DNA of 24,035 bases from positions 1 to 24,035 of the forward strand of contig CAJURF010000056.1 in NCBI GenBank assembly GCA_910588825.1, written 5' to 3'. Position numbers and translations under genes: made by a program. This stretch comes from an uncultured Lachnospiraceae bacterium (GTDB lineage Bacteria; Bacillota; Clostridia; Lachnospirales; Lachnospiraceae). Within the stretch, counting starts at the first letter, position 1. The number at the start of each line of letters is the position of its first letter. Shown here one piece after another: positions 15,577 to 23,939 of the stretch. Below the pieces are notes generated by a model. It was not told the DNA's origin. It did no database searches and saw only the letters and a program-made list of their open reading frames with translations.

Positions 15577-17403
15577 ATGAAAAGATTATTATCCTGCGGC
15601 AGAGCATTACTGGGATATAATTTTTCCAGCCTGCTGCTTTTTGAACTCTTTTACTGGATCGGAACCTTTACCCTGGGACTGGAAGCCGTCCGTCTTTTGT
15701 TAAACCGCGCGCTGGACTTTTCCGGTTTCAGCAGCCTGACAGCGGAAAACTATGCAGCTTTCCTGATGAACCCGGCCACACTGGCAGGAATGGCTCTGGG
15801 CACAATGATACTGCTGTTTTTCTTATCCCTGCAGATTTCCGCGCTGTTGGCCTGCTTCCATTACTCTTACCTTAGCCAGAAAATCTACATCAATGATTTA
15901 TTTTTCATCGGTCTGCGCAGAACGGTAACATGGATGCGCAGAGACCCTGCCGGCTGGCTGGTTTTGTCTTTTCTGGCAGTGCCATTTTTAGAAGGACATT
16001 TCCTGATCAGGGAAGTTAATTATGTGAAAATCCTTCAGTATACGCTGCAGCTGTTTTATCAGGTGATACACTGTGTTCCGGTATTGGCAGCTTCAGGAAT
16101 TCTGCTGTTTCTGTTGTCCTATGCAGCCCTTTTTTCTTTTCCTTATATCATTTTGGAAAAAGAAAAGACATGGGCTGGGTTTCGAAGGGGCTGGAAGCTT
16201 TGTAAAGGCCGGACAGGAATCCTGTTCTCTGCCGGAACGTTCGTACAGGCAGGAAGCGCCCTGCTTCTAATGATTTTCCAGGGAACTGCCGGAATCGGGG
16301 CTGCTGTGTACACCACTGTTTTCAAAGCTCCCACCGTGAGAATCCCCAGCATCCTGGTTTACAAAGAATGGATCGAAATCACAGCAGGCCTGCTGGCAGG
16401 AGCTGTGGGCACCGTACTGGGAGTCCTGCTGGTCTACACCATATACTGTTCTGAACGGGAACCCGTGCGGCCACCGGCCCGCCGGAAACAATCCGTCTCC
16501 GCTGAATCAGCTTCCCTGCCCTCCCTGAAAAAAACACTTAAGAGAAAAAAAATGGCTGCGGCAGCGGTGTTCCTGTTCCTTCTGGAAATCAGTTATGTTT
16601 TGTATCTGGCGGAAAATAAAGCAGCCATTTCCGACGACCTGCTGGCAGGCACACAGATTACCGCCCACAGGGGCGGAGCAAAAGAAGCGCCGGAAAATAC
16701 TTTGTGTGCTCTGGCATATGCCCGGGAGCATCTGGCCGATTATGCCGAGATTGATGTACAGGAAACACAAGACGGCGTGGTGGTTCTTTTACATGACAGT
16801 AATCTGAAACGTACCACAGGATTAGACAAAAACATCTGGGAGGTAGATTATGCAGAACTGAAAAAACTAGACGCAGGAAAGTATTTTGGCGGGGAATATG
16901 CCGGTGAACCTATCCCCACCCTACAGGAAGCCATTAATTTTTGCCAAAAAAACTTGAAATTAAATGTGGAGATCAAATACAATGGAAGAAACGACCAGAT
17001 TGTGGAAAAAGTAGTCCGGCTGTTTGAGGAAAACGACCTTGTGGAAACCGCCATCTTATCCTCCATGAATTACCGGTTTTTACAGGAAGCGAAAAAAATA
17101 AATCCGGATATACAGACCAGTTATGTGATGACCATGACCTATGGAAGCGCTGTGGAGCTGATCTATGCTGACTATGTCAGCGTAAAATACTCTTACATTA
17201 ATCAGGACTATGTGGAAGATGCCCACCGTCTGGGCAAATCCGTCCATGCATGGACATTAAACGGCCCCTGGTCTATCCGCAGAATGCACTATTATGGGGT
17301 AGACAATATCATAACCGATGACCCTGCCATGGCCCGGAAAACCGTGGAAAATTTTCAGGCTGAAAACCCAGGGATTTGGGAGCTGATAAAATATATACTG
17401 TGA
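15577..17403 (+). CDS. Membrane-anchored glycerophosphodiester phosphodiesterase
   Basis: This 608-residue protein has two parts. Residues 1-345 carry about seven or eight membrane segments of the kind fused to GDPD enzymes in Firmicutes, the last at about 326-344. A C-terminal GDPD domain (about 359-590) has AHRGG (His364, Arg365), PENT, EIDVQ (Glu391, Asp393), LLHD (His406) and later LNVEIK and HAWTLNGP. The domain should sit outside the cell and hydrolyse glycerophosphodiesters such as deacylated lipids or lipoteichoic-acid backbone. The start ATG has CGGAGG five bases upstream. It is followed at 77 bp by the ftsW-like gene, which has its own promoter element. Confidence 0.9.
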   Translation: MKRLLSCGRALLGYNFSSLLLFELFYWIGTFTLGLEAVRLLLNRALDFSGFSSLTAENYAAFLMNPATLAGMALGTMILLFFLSLQISALLACFHYSYLSQKIYINDLFFIGLRRTVTWMRRDPAGWLVLSFLAVPFLEGHFLIREVNYVKILQYTLQLFYQVIHCVPVLAASGILLFLLSYAALFSFPYIILEKEKTWAGFRRGWKLCKGRTGILFSAGTFVQAGSALLLMIFQGTAGIGAAVYTTVFKAPTVRIPSILVYKEWIEITAGLLAGAVGTVLGVLLVYTIYCSEREPVRPPARRKQSVSAESASLPSLKKTLKRKKMAAAAVFLFLLEISYVLYLAENKAAISDDLLAGTQITAHRGGAKEAPENTLCALAYAREHLADYAEIDVQETQDGVVVLLHDSNLKRTTGLDKNIWEVDYAELKKLDAGKYFGGEYAGEPIPTLQEAINFCQKNLKLNVEIKYNGRNDQIVEKVVRLFEENDLVETAILSSMNYRFLQEAKKINPDIQTSYVMTMTYGSAVELIYADYVSVKYSYINQDYVEDAHRLGKSVHAWTLNGPWSIRRMHYYGVDNIITDDPAMARKTVENFQAENPGIWELIKYIL

Positions 17404-17417
17404 TTTTATAAATACTG

Positions 17418-17426
17418 TGATATAAT
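17418..17426 (+). promoter_or_regulatory. Extended -10 promoter of the ftsW-like gene
   Basis: TGATATAAT (TGn plus a perfect TATAAT) lies 54 bp ahead of the start codon. There is no good -35. The motif ATACTGTGAT occurs twice here, at 17395-17404 and 17412-17421. Confidence 0.5.
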
Positions 17427-17480
17427 GACACAGAAACAGTTACCATTTTTTGAACACGCACGGAGCAAAGGAGCGGGAAC

Positions 17481-18653
17481 ATGTCAAACGTCAGTACAAA
17501 GAGAACGATTCCCAGATTTCAGAAGAAAACAGAATACTATGATTACAGCCTGGTTGCCGTGATGATTCTGCTGATTGTTTTCGGCCTGATTATGCTTTAC
17601 AGTACCAGTTCCTATGTGGCACAGCTGCATGAGGGAAACGATATGTTTTATTTTCGGAAACAGGCACTCATCAGCGCCGCAAGTATTGGATGTGCACTGA
17701 TACTCTCACAATTTGATTACCATCTCCTGGGGAAAATTCCTTCCCTCATCTACTCAGCAGCCATGGTGCTGATGATTATGGTAAAAATTACTCCTTTCGG
17801 GGTGGAGGTCAACGGTGCCAAAAGATGGCTGAACTTTGGCGGACTACAGTTCCAGCCCTCGGAAATCGCAAAAATTGCCGCCATTGTGACCATTTCTTTT
17901 ATGATTGTACAGATGGGCAAAAAGGCCGCAGAAATCCGTGGAATCGAAGTCCTGCTGGGTGCCGGCGGGGCGCTGGGGCTGGTAACCTTTGTCTTTACGG
18001 ATAATTTAAGTACTGCAATTATTATCTGGGGAATTACCTGCATCTTAATCTTCATCGCACACCCCAGGACAAAGCCGTTTATCATTATATTTGTCTGCCT
18101 GGCCGCTGTGGCCGCAGCTGCAGTCTTAATTTTAACAGCTGCAATCGATACCAGCAGCAATTTCCGTATCCGCAGAATCCTCACATGGCTGCGGCCGGAG
18201 GAATATTCTGCCTCAGGAGGATTTCAGGTTATGCAGGGTCTGTATGCCATAGGTTCCGGTGGATTCTTTGGAAAGGGACTGGGAAACAGTGCGCAGAAAC
18301 TGGGCTGGATACCTGAAGCGCAGAATGATATGATTTTTTCTATTATATGCGAAGAACTGGGAATTTTCGGTGCCTCTATTATTTTACTTTTGTTCGTCTA
18401 TCTCCTTTACCGGCTGATCTTCATCGCCCAGAATGCACCGGATCTGTTTGGTTCCCTGCTGGTGAGCGGAGTTTTTGTACACATAGCCCTCCAGGTAGTC
18501 TTTAACATATGCGTAGTCACCAACCTGATTCCCACTACGGGTATTACGCTGCCATTCTTCAGCTATGGGGGAACGTCTATCCTGTTTTTAATGAGCGAAA
18601 TGGGTATTGCACTGAGTGTGGCGCGGCACATAAAATTTCAGGGAGAAGCGTAA
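17481..18653 (+). CDS. FtsW/RodA-type SEDS peptidoglycan glycosyltransferase, FtsW-like
   Basis: This 390-residue protein has about ten membrane helices. SEDS signatures are NGAKRWLNFGGLQFQPSEIAK, the GLYAIGSGGFFGKGLGNS loop, LGWIPEAQNDMIFSIICEELG, and IPTTGITLPFFSYGG near the end. The PEAQND loop is closer to FtsW than to RodA, but the two cannot be separated with certainty by eye. SEDS proteins polymerise lipid II with a partner penicillin-binding protein during division or elongation. The start ATG has AAGGAG eight bases upstream. No penicillin-binding-protein gene is adjacent. Confidence 0.88.
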   Translation: MSNVSTKRTIPRFQKKTEYYDYSLVAVMILLIVFGLIMLYSTSSYVAQLHEGNDMFYFRKQALISAASIGCALILSQFDYHLLGKIPSLIYSAAMVLMIMVKITPFGVEVNGAKRWLNFGGLQFQPSEIAKIAAIVTISFMIVQMGKKAAEIRGIEVLLGAGGALGLVTFVFTDNLSTAIIIWGITCILIFIAHPRTKPFIIIFVCLAAVAAAAVLILTAAIDTSSNFRIRRILTWLRPEEYSASGGFQVMQGLYAIGSGGFFGKGLGNSAQKLGWIPEAQNDMIFSIICEELGIFGASIILLLFVYLLYRLIFIAQNAPDLFGSLLVSGVFVHIALQVVFNICVVTNLIPTTGITLPFFSYGGTSILFLMSEMGIALSVARHIKFQGEA

Positions 18654-18708
18654 GCATCCGGGCTTACCCAAACTATATAGTCTACGGTTAATTACCGTCA
18701 GCTGCACC

Positions 18709-18750
18709 GCCCAGGGCCGCCGGAAGAACTCCTCTCCAGCGGCCCTGGGC
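18709..18750. terminator. Perfect 12-bp stem-loop between converging genes
   Basis: GCCCAGGGCCGC at 18709-18720 pairs perfectly with GCGGCCCTGGGC at 18739-18750, with an 18-base loop. It lies 55 bp after the ftsW-like stop and 9 bp after the asnB stop on the other strand, so it is placed to end both transcripts. Neither side has a T-run, so this is not a textbook terminator. Confidence 0.6.
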
Positions 18751-18759
18751 AAATGCAGA

Positions 18760-20619
18760 TCAATCGGTTCCAGACAATGAGATGTGATAATGCTCCAGCC
18801 AGTAATTCACCTGCAGAAGGTACGCCAGCAGCTGTGGTCCGGCCATCAGCTGTCCATAAAACGGGCGCCCATAATCAGATGGGCACTTCATATAAGCCTC
18901 CACTTTCTTCTTGTCAACAAGGGTACAAAGGGGCGCATTCCCATTGTCCAGTACTTCCATTATTTTTGTTTTCAAAAGGCTCTCATAAGCGGGGTCATAG
19001 GTTTTGGGGTAAGGACTTTTTCTCCGATAAAGTACTTCATGGGGCAGATGCTTTTCACCCGCAGCCCGCAGAAGCCCTTTTACCACACCGCCCCGGCATT
19101 TCATATTCCATGGCACATTCCATACATACTCGATAATCCTGTGATCAGCCAGCGGTACCCTTGCCTCCAGGCCTGTATGCATACTGGTTCTGTCCATTCG
19201 GTCCAACAGAGTCTGCATAAACCATCTCAGATTCAGATAGGATATCTCCCGCCGTCTTTTCTCCTCCGGCGGCTCTCCTAAAAGCTGCGGAGTTTCTGCC
19301 ACAGACGCCTCATAGGCTGCCTTTGCATACTCTTTTAGGGGCAGTTCTTCAAGAACCTCATCTTTTAACAGCATGGTCCGGGCAGTAAAATCCATGGACC
19401 ATGGAAAACAGTCTGCCTCAAAACATTCTTTCTTATGAAACCATGGATATCCCCCGAAGATCTCATCTGCACACTCCCCGGTAAGGGTTACTTTGTGGTG
19501 TCCTGCCACTTTACCGCAGAAATACAGCATGGAGGACTCCACATCAGCCATGCAGGGCAGGTCTCTGGCATCCACTGCCTCAAAAAGATACTCATATAAT
19601 TCCTCATTCCTGCATTCCAGATAGTGATGTCTCGTCTTCGCATATTCCACCATCTTATCTACCCACGGGCGGTCCTGGGAAGGCTGAAAGTCATTGGCTG
19701 TAAAATTCACATCATTTCCATAGAAATCAAAGGAATACGTATCCAGATGCCGCCCCTGTTTTCTCAGCTCCTCACTGCAGATAGCTGTCACAAGACTGCT
19801 GTCCACCCCGCCGGAGAGGAAGGTACAGATGGGTACATCGGACAACATCTGCATTTTGACAGCGTCCGTCACCAGATATTCTGTCTTTTCCACTGTTCTT
19901 TCAAAGGAATCTTCATGAGGACGGCTTTGAAGCTTCCAATACGGCCAGCTCTGTATCCCGCTTCTGCCCACTTCCAGTACATGCCCTGGAAGAACCTCCC
20001 ATATATTTTTAAATACGCCTTTTCCATAGGTTTTCGCCGGTCCCAGACCGAACACTTCACAGAGCCCTTCTTTTCCCACAACAGCCTGCATGCCGGGATA
20101 ACTTAGAATTCCTTTGATCTCTGATGAAAATAAAAACGTATCCAAATGCTTTCCATAAAACAGTGGTTTCACCCCTGCTCTGTCCCGGAACAAAAGCAGG
20201 TGTTTCAGTCTCTCATCCCAGATAGCATAGGCAAAAATCCCGTTCAGACGTTTCACAAATTCCCGCCCATGCTGCATATACCCAGCCAGAATTACCTCTG
20301 TGTCAGAGGTTGTGGAAAAGACCACACCCTCTGACATCAGTTCCTGGCGGAGCTGCCGCATATTATATAATTCGCCGTTATAGCTGATGGTACACCGATG
20401 ATTTCCCACCTGCCTGGTCATGGGCTGATGCCCTGTTTCCAGGTCAATAATTGAGAGACGCACATGAGAAAGACCACAGTGCTCCGACAGAAACGCCCCT
20501 TCTTCGTCAGGACCTCTGTGTTTTTGAGCCTGGTTCATTTTGTCCAAAATTCCTGCCCATTTCTCAGGTTCTTCTTTATAATTTATCACAAAATTTGTAA
20601 AGCCTGCAACTCCGCACAT
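18760..20619 (-). CDS. asnB: Asparagine synthetase (glutamine-hydrolysing)
   Basis: This 619-residue enzyme has the class II glutaminase domain with catalytic Cys2 (MCGVAGF), RLSIIDL (54-60), NGE (81-83) and DTE. The synthetase domain has the ATP pyrophosphatase loop SGGVDSS (269-275), GECADEIFGGYPW and later HTGLEARVPLADH. It makes asparagine from aspartate with glutamine and ATP. The start ATG has AGGGGA about nine bases upstream. It begins 15 bp after dpaB in the same direction, so it is probably part of the dipicolinate operon; a sporulation-linked paralogue (asnO) is known in Bacillus. Confidence 0.94.
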   Translation of the reverse strand: MCGVAGFTNFVINYKEEPEKWAGILDKMNQAQKHRGPDEEGAFLSEHCGLSHVRLSIIDLETGHQPMTRQVGNHRCTISYNGELYNMRQLRQELMSEGVVFSTTSDTEVILAGYMQHGREFVKRLNGIFAYAIWDERLKHLLLFRDRAGVKPLFYGKHLDTFLFSSEIKGILSYPGMQAVVGKEGLCEVFGLGPAKTYGKGVFKNIWEVLPGHVLEVGRSGIQSWPYWKLQSRPHEDSFERTVEKTEYLVTDAVKMQMLSDVPICTFLSGGVDSSLVTAICSEELRKQGRHLDTYSFDFYGNDVNFTANDFQPSQDRPWVDKMVEYAKTRHHYLECRNEELYEYLFEAVDARDLPCMADVESSMLYFCGKVAGHHKVTLTGECADEIFGGYPWFHKKECFEADCFPWSMDFTARTMLLKDEVLEELPLKEYAKAAYEASVAETPQLLGEPPEEKRRREISYLNLRWFMQTLLDRMDRTSMHTGLEARVPLADHRIIEYVWNVPWNMKCRGGVVKGLLRAAGEKHLPHEVLYRRKSPYPKTYDPAYESLLKTKIMEVLDNGNAPLCTLVDKKKVEAYMKCPSDYGRPFYGQLMAGPQLLAYLLQVNYWLEHYHISLSGTD

Positions 20620-20634
20620 AACAACGCTTCCCCT

Positions 20635-21219
20635 CTAAAATGATTTCAAAATAGGCTGTATCTGCCTGTGTTCCAACGCCATCTCCAGGGATGGAATCAG
20701 CTCATCGGTGTGAGCAATCAGTGAATTAGGCTTTTTCTCAGGACTATCCTGGCCAAATGGCAGGAAGTAGATATTTTTGGCATTTAATAAAAGCCCAATA
20801 TTTTTCATATTCATCCCCAGTCCATCGTTAGTGGAAATGGATATGAGCAGCGGCTTCCCATTTCTGAGATGTGCTTTGGCCCCCATCAGCACAGGCGTAT
20901 CTGTGATGCCATTTGCCAGCTTTGCCGCTGTATTCCCTGTACATGGGAAAATGACCAATGCATCCAGATAGCTCTTGGGGCCAATGGGTTCTGCTGTCTC
21001 AATGGCAAGAATCGGTGGTCTCTTAGTAATTTCCTCCGCTTTTTTCATATACTCCTCCGGCGTTCCAAAACGGCTCTTAATGCTCTGGGAAGCATCTGAG
21101 AAAATCGTATAAACCTCCGCCCCTGCATCCACCAGCTTCTGTAGTTCTACAAATATTTTCTCAAAAGTACAAAAAGAGCCTGTCAATGCGACTCCTATTT
21201 TTCTGCCTTTTAATTCCAT
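20635..21219 (-). CDS. dpaB: Dipicolinate synthase subunit B
   Basis: This 194-residue flavoprotein-like protein has KIGVALTGSFCTFEK at the N-terminus, YLDALVIFPCTGNTAAKLANG and DTPVLMGAKAHLRNGKPLLI in the middle. These match SpoVFB, the partner of DpaA in making dipicolinic acid from dihydrodipicolinate in the mother cell. The start ATG is three bases after the dpaA stop, with GGAGAGGG upstream. Dipicolinate loads the spore core with calcium and gives heat resistance. Confidence 0.94.
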   Translation of the reverse strand: MELKGRKIGVALTGSFCTFEKIFVELQKLVDAGAEVYTIFSDASQSIKSRFGTPEEYMKKAEEITKRPPILAIETAEPIGPKSYLDALVIFPCTGNTAAKLANGITDTPVLMGAKAHLRNGKPLLISISTNDGLGMNMKNIGLLLNAKNIYFLPFGQDSPEKKPNSLIAHTDELIPSLEMALEHRQIQPILKSF

Positions 21220-21222
21220 AAC

Positions 21223-22113
21223 TCATACCCTCTCCAATATTCTGTTTTTAGATAGCCTTGCCAAAGTCTCTATGACAAATTCCGCCAGCTTCTCTCCTGA
21301 GACTTTCGGAGCATACTTTCCTGGAAGCCCCGGACAGTGCACAACGCGGATTTCCTCCAGCTGCGCCGCTTCCTGGTCAATCCCTCCCCCTTGGGAAGCC
21401 AGCTCCAGTACAATAGCGTCTTTTCTAATTTTTTTCAGCACATTTCCCTGCAGAACAATGGCAGGAACCGTATTATAGATATATTCAAAATCAGAAATTT
21501 CCTGTTCCAGCTGGTCAAAGGAAATCACCTTATGTCCAGATGCTTCCGCCCATCCCTGTGCTTCCTGATTTCTGCAGCAGATAGCCACCTGTGCATCCAG
21601 CGCTTTTAACTTCGCCCCAAGAACTTTGGCACATCTGCCATATCCCAGAATCAATGTTTTGCTGCCGTGAAGATTGGTAGGCTGATTCCTGACTGCTTCC
21701 AAAACAGCACCTTCTGCTGTGGCAATAGCGTTGAAGACAGCCAGCGGCTCACAATCCATAAAATCATACCAGCGAATCCCCTGCTTTTCACAGTGCGCCT
21801 GCACATTTTGGGGAATCACCCCTGCGAACAGACTCTGGCCTTCTTGTAATAAATTCAGAAATTTTTCAAGTTTCAAATCTGGAAAATCACCTTTTGAAAA
21901 AATCCTGTCCCCTTTTACCAAAGGAATTCCGGCAGCCACAACGTCTGCATGTTCTACAGCCTCTCTGAGAGACCCTGCATATGGAATCTCTTTATATCCA
22001 CTGGTACTCTCTGTTGCATAACACAGCACTTTATATCCTTTTTCAAGAAAACGGGGAATCATATATACCAGCCGTTTATCCCCGCCTATAATTGCTATAT
22101 GGAAACTTTTCAT
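21223..22113 (-). CDS. dpaA: Dipicolinate synthase subunit A
   Basis: This protein of about 296 residues begins FHIAIIGGDKRLVYMI and has an NAD(P)-binding fold in the second half (LILGYGRCAKVLG at about 154-166). It also has YDFMDCEPLAVFNAIATAEG and VVHCPGLPGKYAPKVSGE, typical of SpoVFA. With DpaB it oxidises dihydrodipicolinate to dipicolinic acid. The start ATG at 22113 has AGGAG eleven bases upstream; an earlier in-frame TTG would use that site as coding. A sigma-K-like promoter lies about 60-85 bp upstream. Confidence 0.93.
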   Translation of the reverse strand: MKSFHIAIIGGDKRLVYMIPRFLEKGYKVLCYATESTSGYKEIPYAGSLREAVEHADVVAAGIPLVKGDRIFSKGDFPDLKLEKFLNLLQEGQSLFAGVIPQNVQAHCEKQGIRWYDFMDCEPLAVFNAIATAEGAVLEAVRNQPTNLHGSKTLILGYGRCAKVLGAKLKALDAQVAICCRNQEAQGWAEASGHKVISFDQLEQEISDFEYIYNTVPAIVLQGNVLKKIRKDAIVLELASQGGGIDQEAAQLEEIRVVHCPGLPGKYAPKVSGEKLAEFVIETLARLSKNRILERV

Positions 22114-22171
22114 AATAAGATTCTCTCCTAACAGCAAACATACTGTTTATAAGATTACTGTCTATAAGAAT

Positions 22172-22199
22172 ATTATTATGTAAAAACAGATAAATTGGT
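22172..22199 (-). promoter_or_regulatory. Possible sigma-K promoter of dpaA-dpaB-asnB
   Basis: On the minus strand ACC (22197-22199) and CATAATAAT (from 22180) are separated by 16 bp, close to the sigma-K pattern AC(A/C) - CATAnnnTA. Late mother-cell control by sigma-K is established for dipicolinate synthase in Bacillus. Both motifs are short, so this is tentative. Confidence 0.4.
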
Positions 22200-22207
22200 G
22201 CATGTAC

Positions 22208-22251
22208 GTAAAACAATGCGGAACAGACAGCTTTTCTATCTGCTCCGCATT
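22208..22251 (-). terminator. Rho-independent terminator after the recombinase gene
   Basis: On the minus strand AATGCGGAGCAGATAG pairs with CTGTCTGTTCCGCATT over 16 positions (two wobbles) with a loop of about five bases, followed by GTTTT. It lies 53 bp after the recombinase stop and just upstream of the dpaA promoter. Confidence 0.75.
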
Positions 22252-22304
22252 ATTGCTAATCTGCCTGATATACTCAAGAGCATACGTATTTGCCAAATGA
22301 TTTG

Positions 22305-23770
22305 CTATTTTACTTGAAACAGTTGAATGCCTGCTGGCAAATCATTTGGCTCACGGGTATAACTCCATTTCCACGGCAGTTCTTTTAAATATACATCTAT
22401 ATGGTCCCTGTCATGGACCACCACCCGGTCTAGAAGATGCCCATAAAATTCATCTTCATATTCCACACCGCCAGATAGTTCTTCCGCTGTGTGCCAAATC
22501 GCATCCATAAGTCCCTGATGCGCACCTGTCTTCTTCTGTGGCTGTTCCATGCTGTTGATTTCCGCCTCCAGACGTGCTGTTTCTTCATCGCATTTGATTC
22601 CTGCAGCTGTAAATTCCTCTCTGGTAATTTCCTTTTCCATATACAGGTCAATCAGCCTCATTTTCTTATCTTTGGTTTCCTGAATTTGTCTCCTGATCCT
22701 GTCACCGGGCGCATCATTCTCGTCCTTGCAAATTACAGATTCAATCACACCAGACAGCTGGCTGATGAATTTCTTCCTATTATATAGAAGACTTTTGACT
22801 GTCAGATTCATCAGATGAGTGATATCTTCATTGCGGATGCCAGGGCCTGTACACCCCACCTGGTTTCCTGCCTGGTCTGTATGGGGACTGCCATGCTTCA
22901 CCGCTTCACCACAACGCCAGGCTTTATATCGGCTGCCGTCTTTTCTGGCTTTATAGCGCGCCGCATAGCTTCTTCCACAGCATCCGCATTTGATTTTCCC
23001 GGAATAGGGATATCGGTTACTATGTTTGCATTTTCCCTGCTGTGAAAAAGCCCTGCTGTCTAAAATCCGGTTTGCCGCATCAAACATCTGGCGGGAGATA
23101 ATCGGCTGGTGATGGTCTCTGATAATGACAAATTCCTCCTGCCCCCTGTTATACTTCTTTTCATGAGACAGAAAGTCCGGTGTATATGTCTTCTTCTGCA
23201 CCAGGTCACCACAGTATTTCTCATTACGGATAATCCTAAGTATCACTGTGTTCTGCCATTCTTTCGCACAGCGCATGGGCTGAATCCCCGCCTCCCTCAG
23301 TTCCCGGGCAATCACATGTGTTCCCTTTCCCTCATTCACAAACTTGTGGAAAATCAGACGGACAATCTCAGCTCCCTCCGCGTTGATGTACATCTTCCCC
23401 CCGCGTACATCATACCCTAGAAGGTCTCTGCCAAAAACAACCCCTGCCTCCATCTGACGCTTCTGCCCCCATTTTACCCGCTCAGAAGTTTTTCTGCTCT
23501 CCTCCTGTGCAATGGAAGCCATAATGGACAGACGAAGCTCAGCATCTCCATCCAGCGTATTGATATTGTCATTCATAAAAATGACACCGATGCCGTATTT
23601 CTTTAGCTCGCGGGTATAGTAGATACTGTCTAAGGTGTTCCTGGCAAAACGGGAGATCTCTTTTGTGATGATCAGGTCAAAATCACCGTTTCTGGCGCAT
23701 TGGATCATTCGGTTGAATTCATTGCGCTTTTTTGTGTTTGTGCCTGAGATGCCCTCATCTATGTAAACGC
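22305..23770 (-). pseudogene. Large serine recombinase lacking its N-terminal catalytic-serine segment
   Basis: The frame shows a large serine recombinase from VYIDEGISGTNTKKRNEF onward, then LIITKEISRFARN, LDSIYYTRELKK, SIAQEESRKTSERVKWG, the recombinase domain, a zinc ribbon (CGCCGRSY ... WRCG) and a helical C-terminal part. An internal ATG at 23708 would give 467 residues. What is missing is the first 50-60 residues of the family, with the YxRVS catalytic serine and the first strand. Upstream of codon GTT at 23768 the frame enters an array of AT-rich repeats and meets a stop (23838-23840) without any start codon. It should be inactive for recombination. It is probably the relic of an integrative element. 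Confidence 0.8.
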
Positions 23771-23777
23771 TGTCTTT

Positions 23778-23876
23778 GATACAATTCGATTTTGCCTTTG
23801 CACTTTTTGATTTTGCCCCTATACCTTTTGATTTTGCCTATACTTTTTGATTTTGCCCCATAGGAAAATCAAAAGG
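23778..23876. repeat. Four direct repeats at 19-21 bp spacing, plus one inverted half-copy
   Basis: GATTTTGCC occurs at 23788, 23809, 23830 and 23849, giving steps of 21, 21 and 19 bp. The units share a longer form close to TATACTTTTTGATTTTGCC. An inverted copy, AAAATCAAAAGG at 23865-23876, is the perfect complement of CCTTTTGATTTT at 23824-23835. The array ends directly before a -35 hexamer. About two helical turns per step suits repeated binding of one protein to one face, as at transposase-binding mobile-element ends or an operator array. Confidence 0.85.
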
Positions 23877-23877
23877 T

Positions 23878-23907
23878 TTGGAAATATCCCGGTATCCGTG
23901 GTATAAT
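23878..23907 (+). promoter_or_regulatory. Sigma-A promoter of the right-edge gene
   Basis: TTGGAA (23878-23883) and a perfect TATAAT (23902-23907) are separated by 18 bp. It begins two bases after the inverted repeat copy and 33 bp ahead of the start codon, so the repeats are placed to control it. Confidence 0.7.
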
Positions 23908-23939
23908 TGCTTCATCGAACGCTTAAGGAGGCACATGGA

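Noticed and set aside
23778..23876. CRISPR-like array from the regular repeats
   Set aside because: The repeats are only 9-12 bp at core, the spacing is 19-21 bp with similar, not unique, intervening sequence, and no cas gene is nearby.
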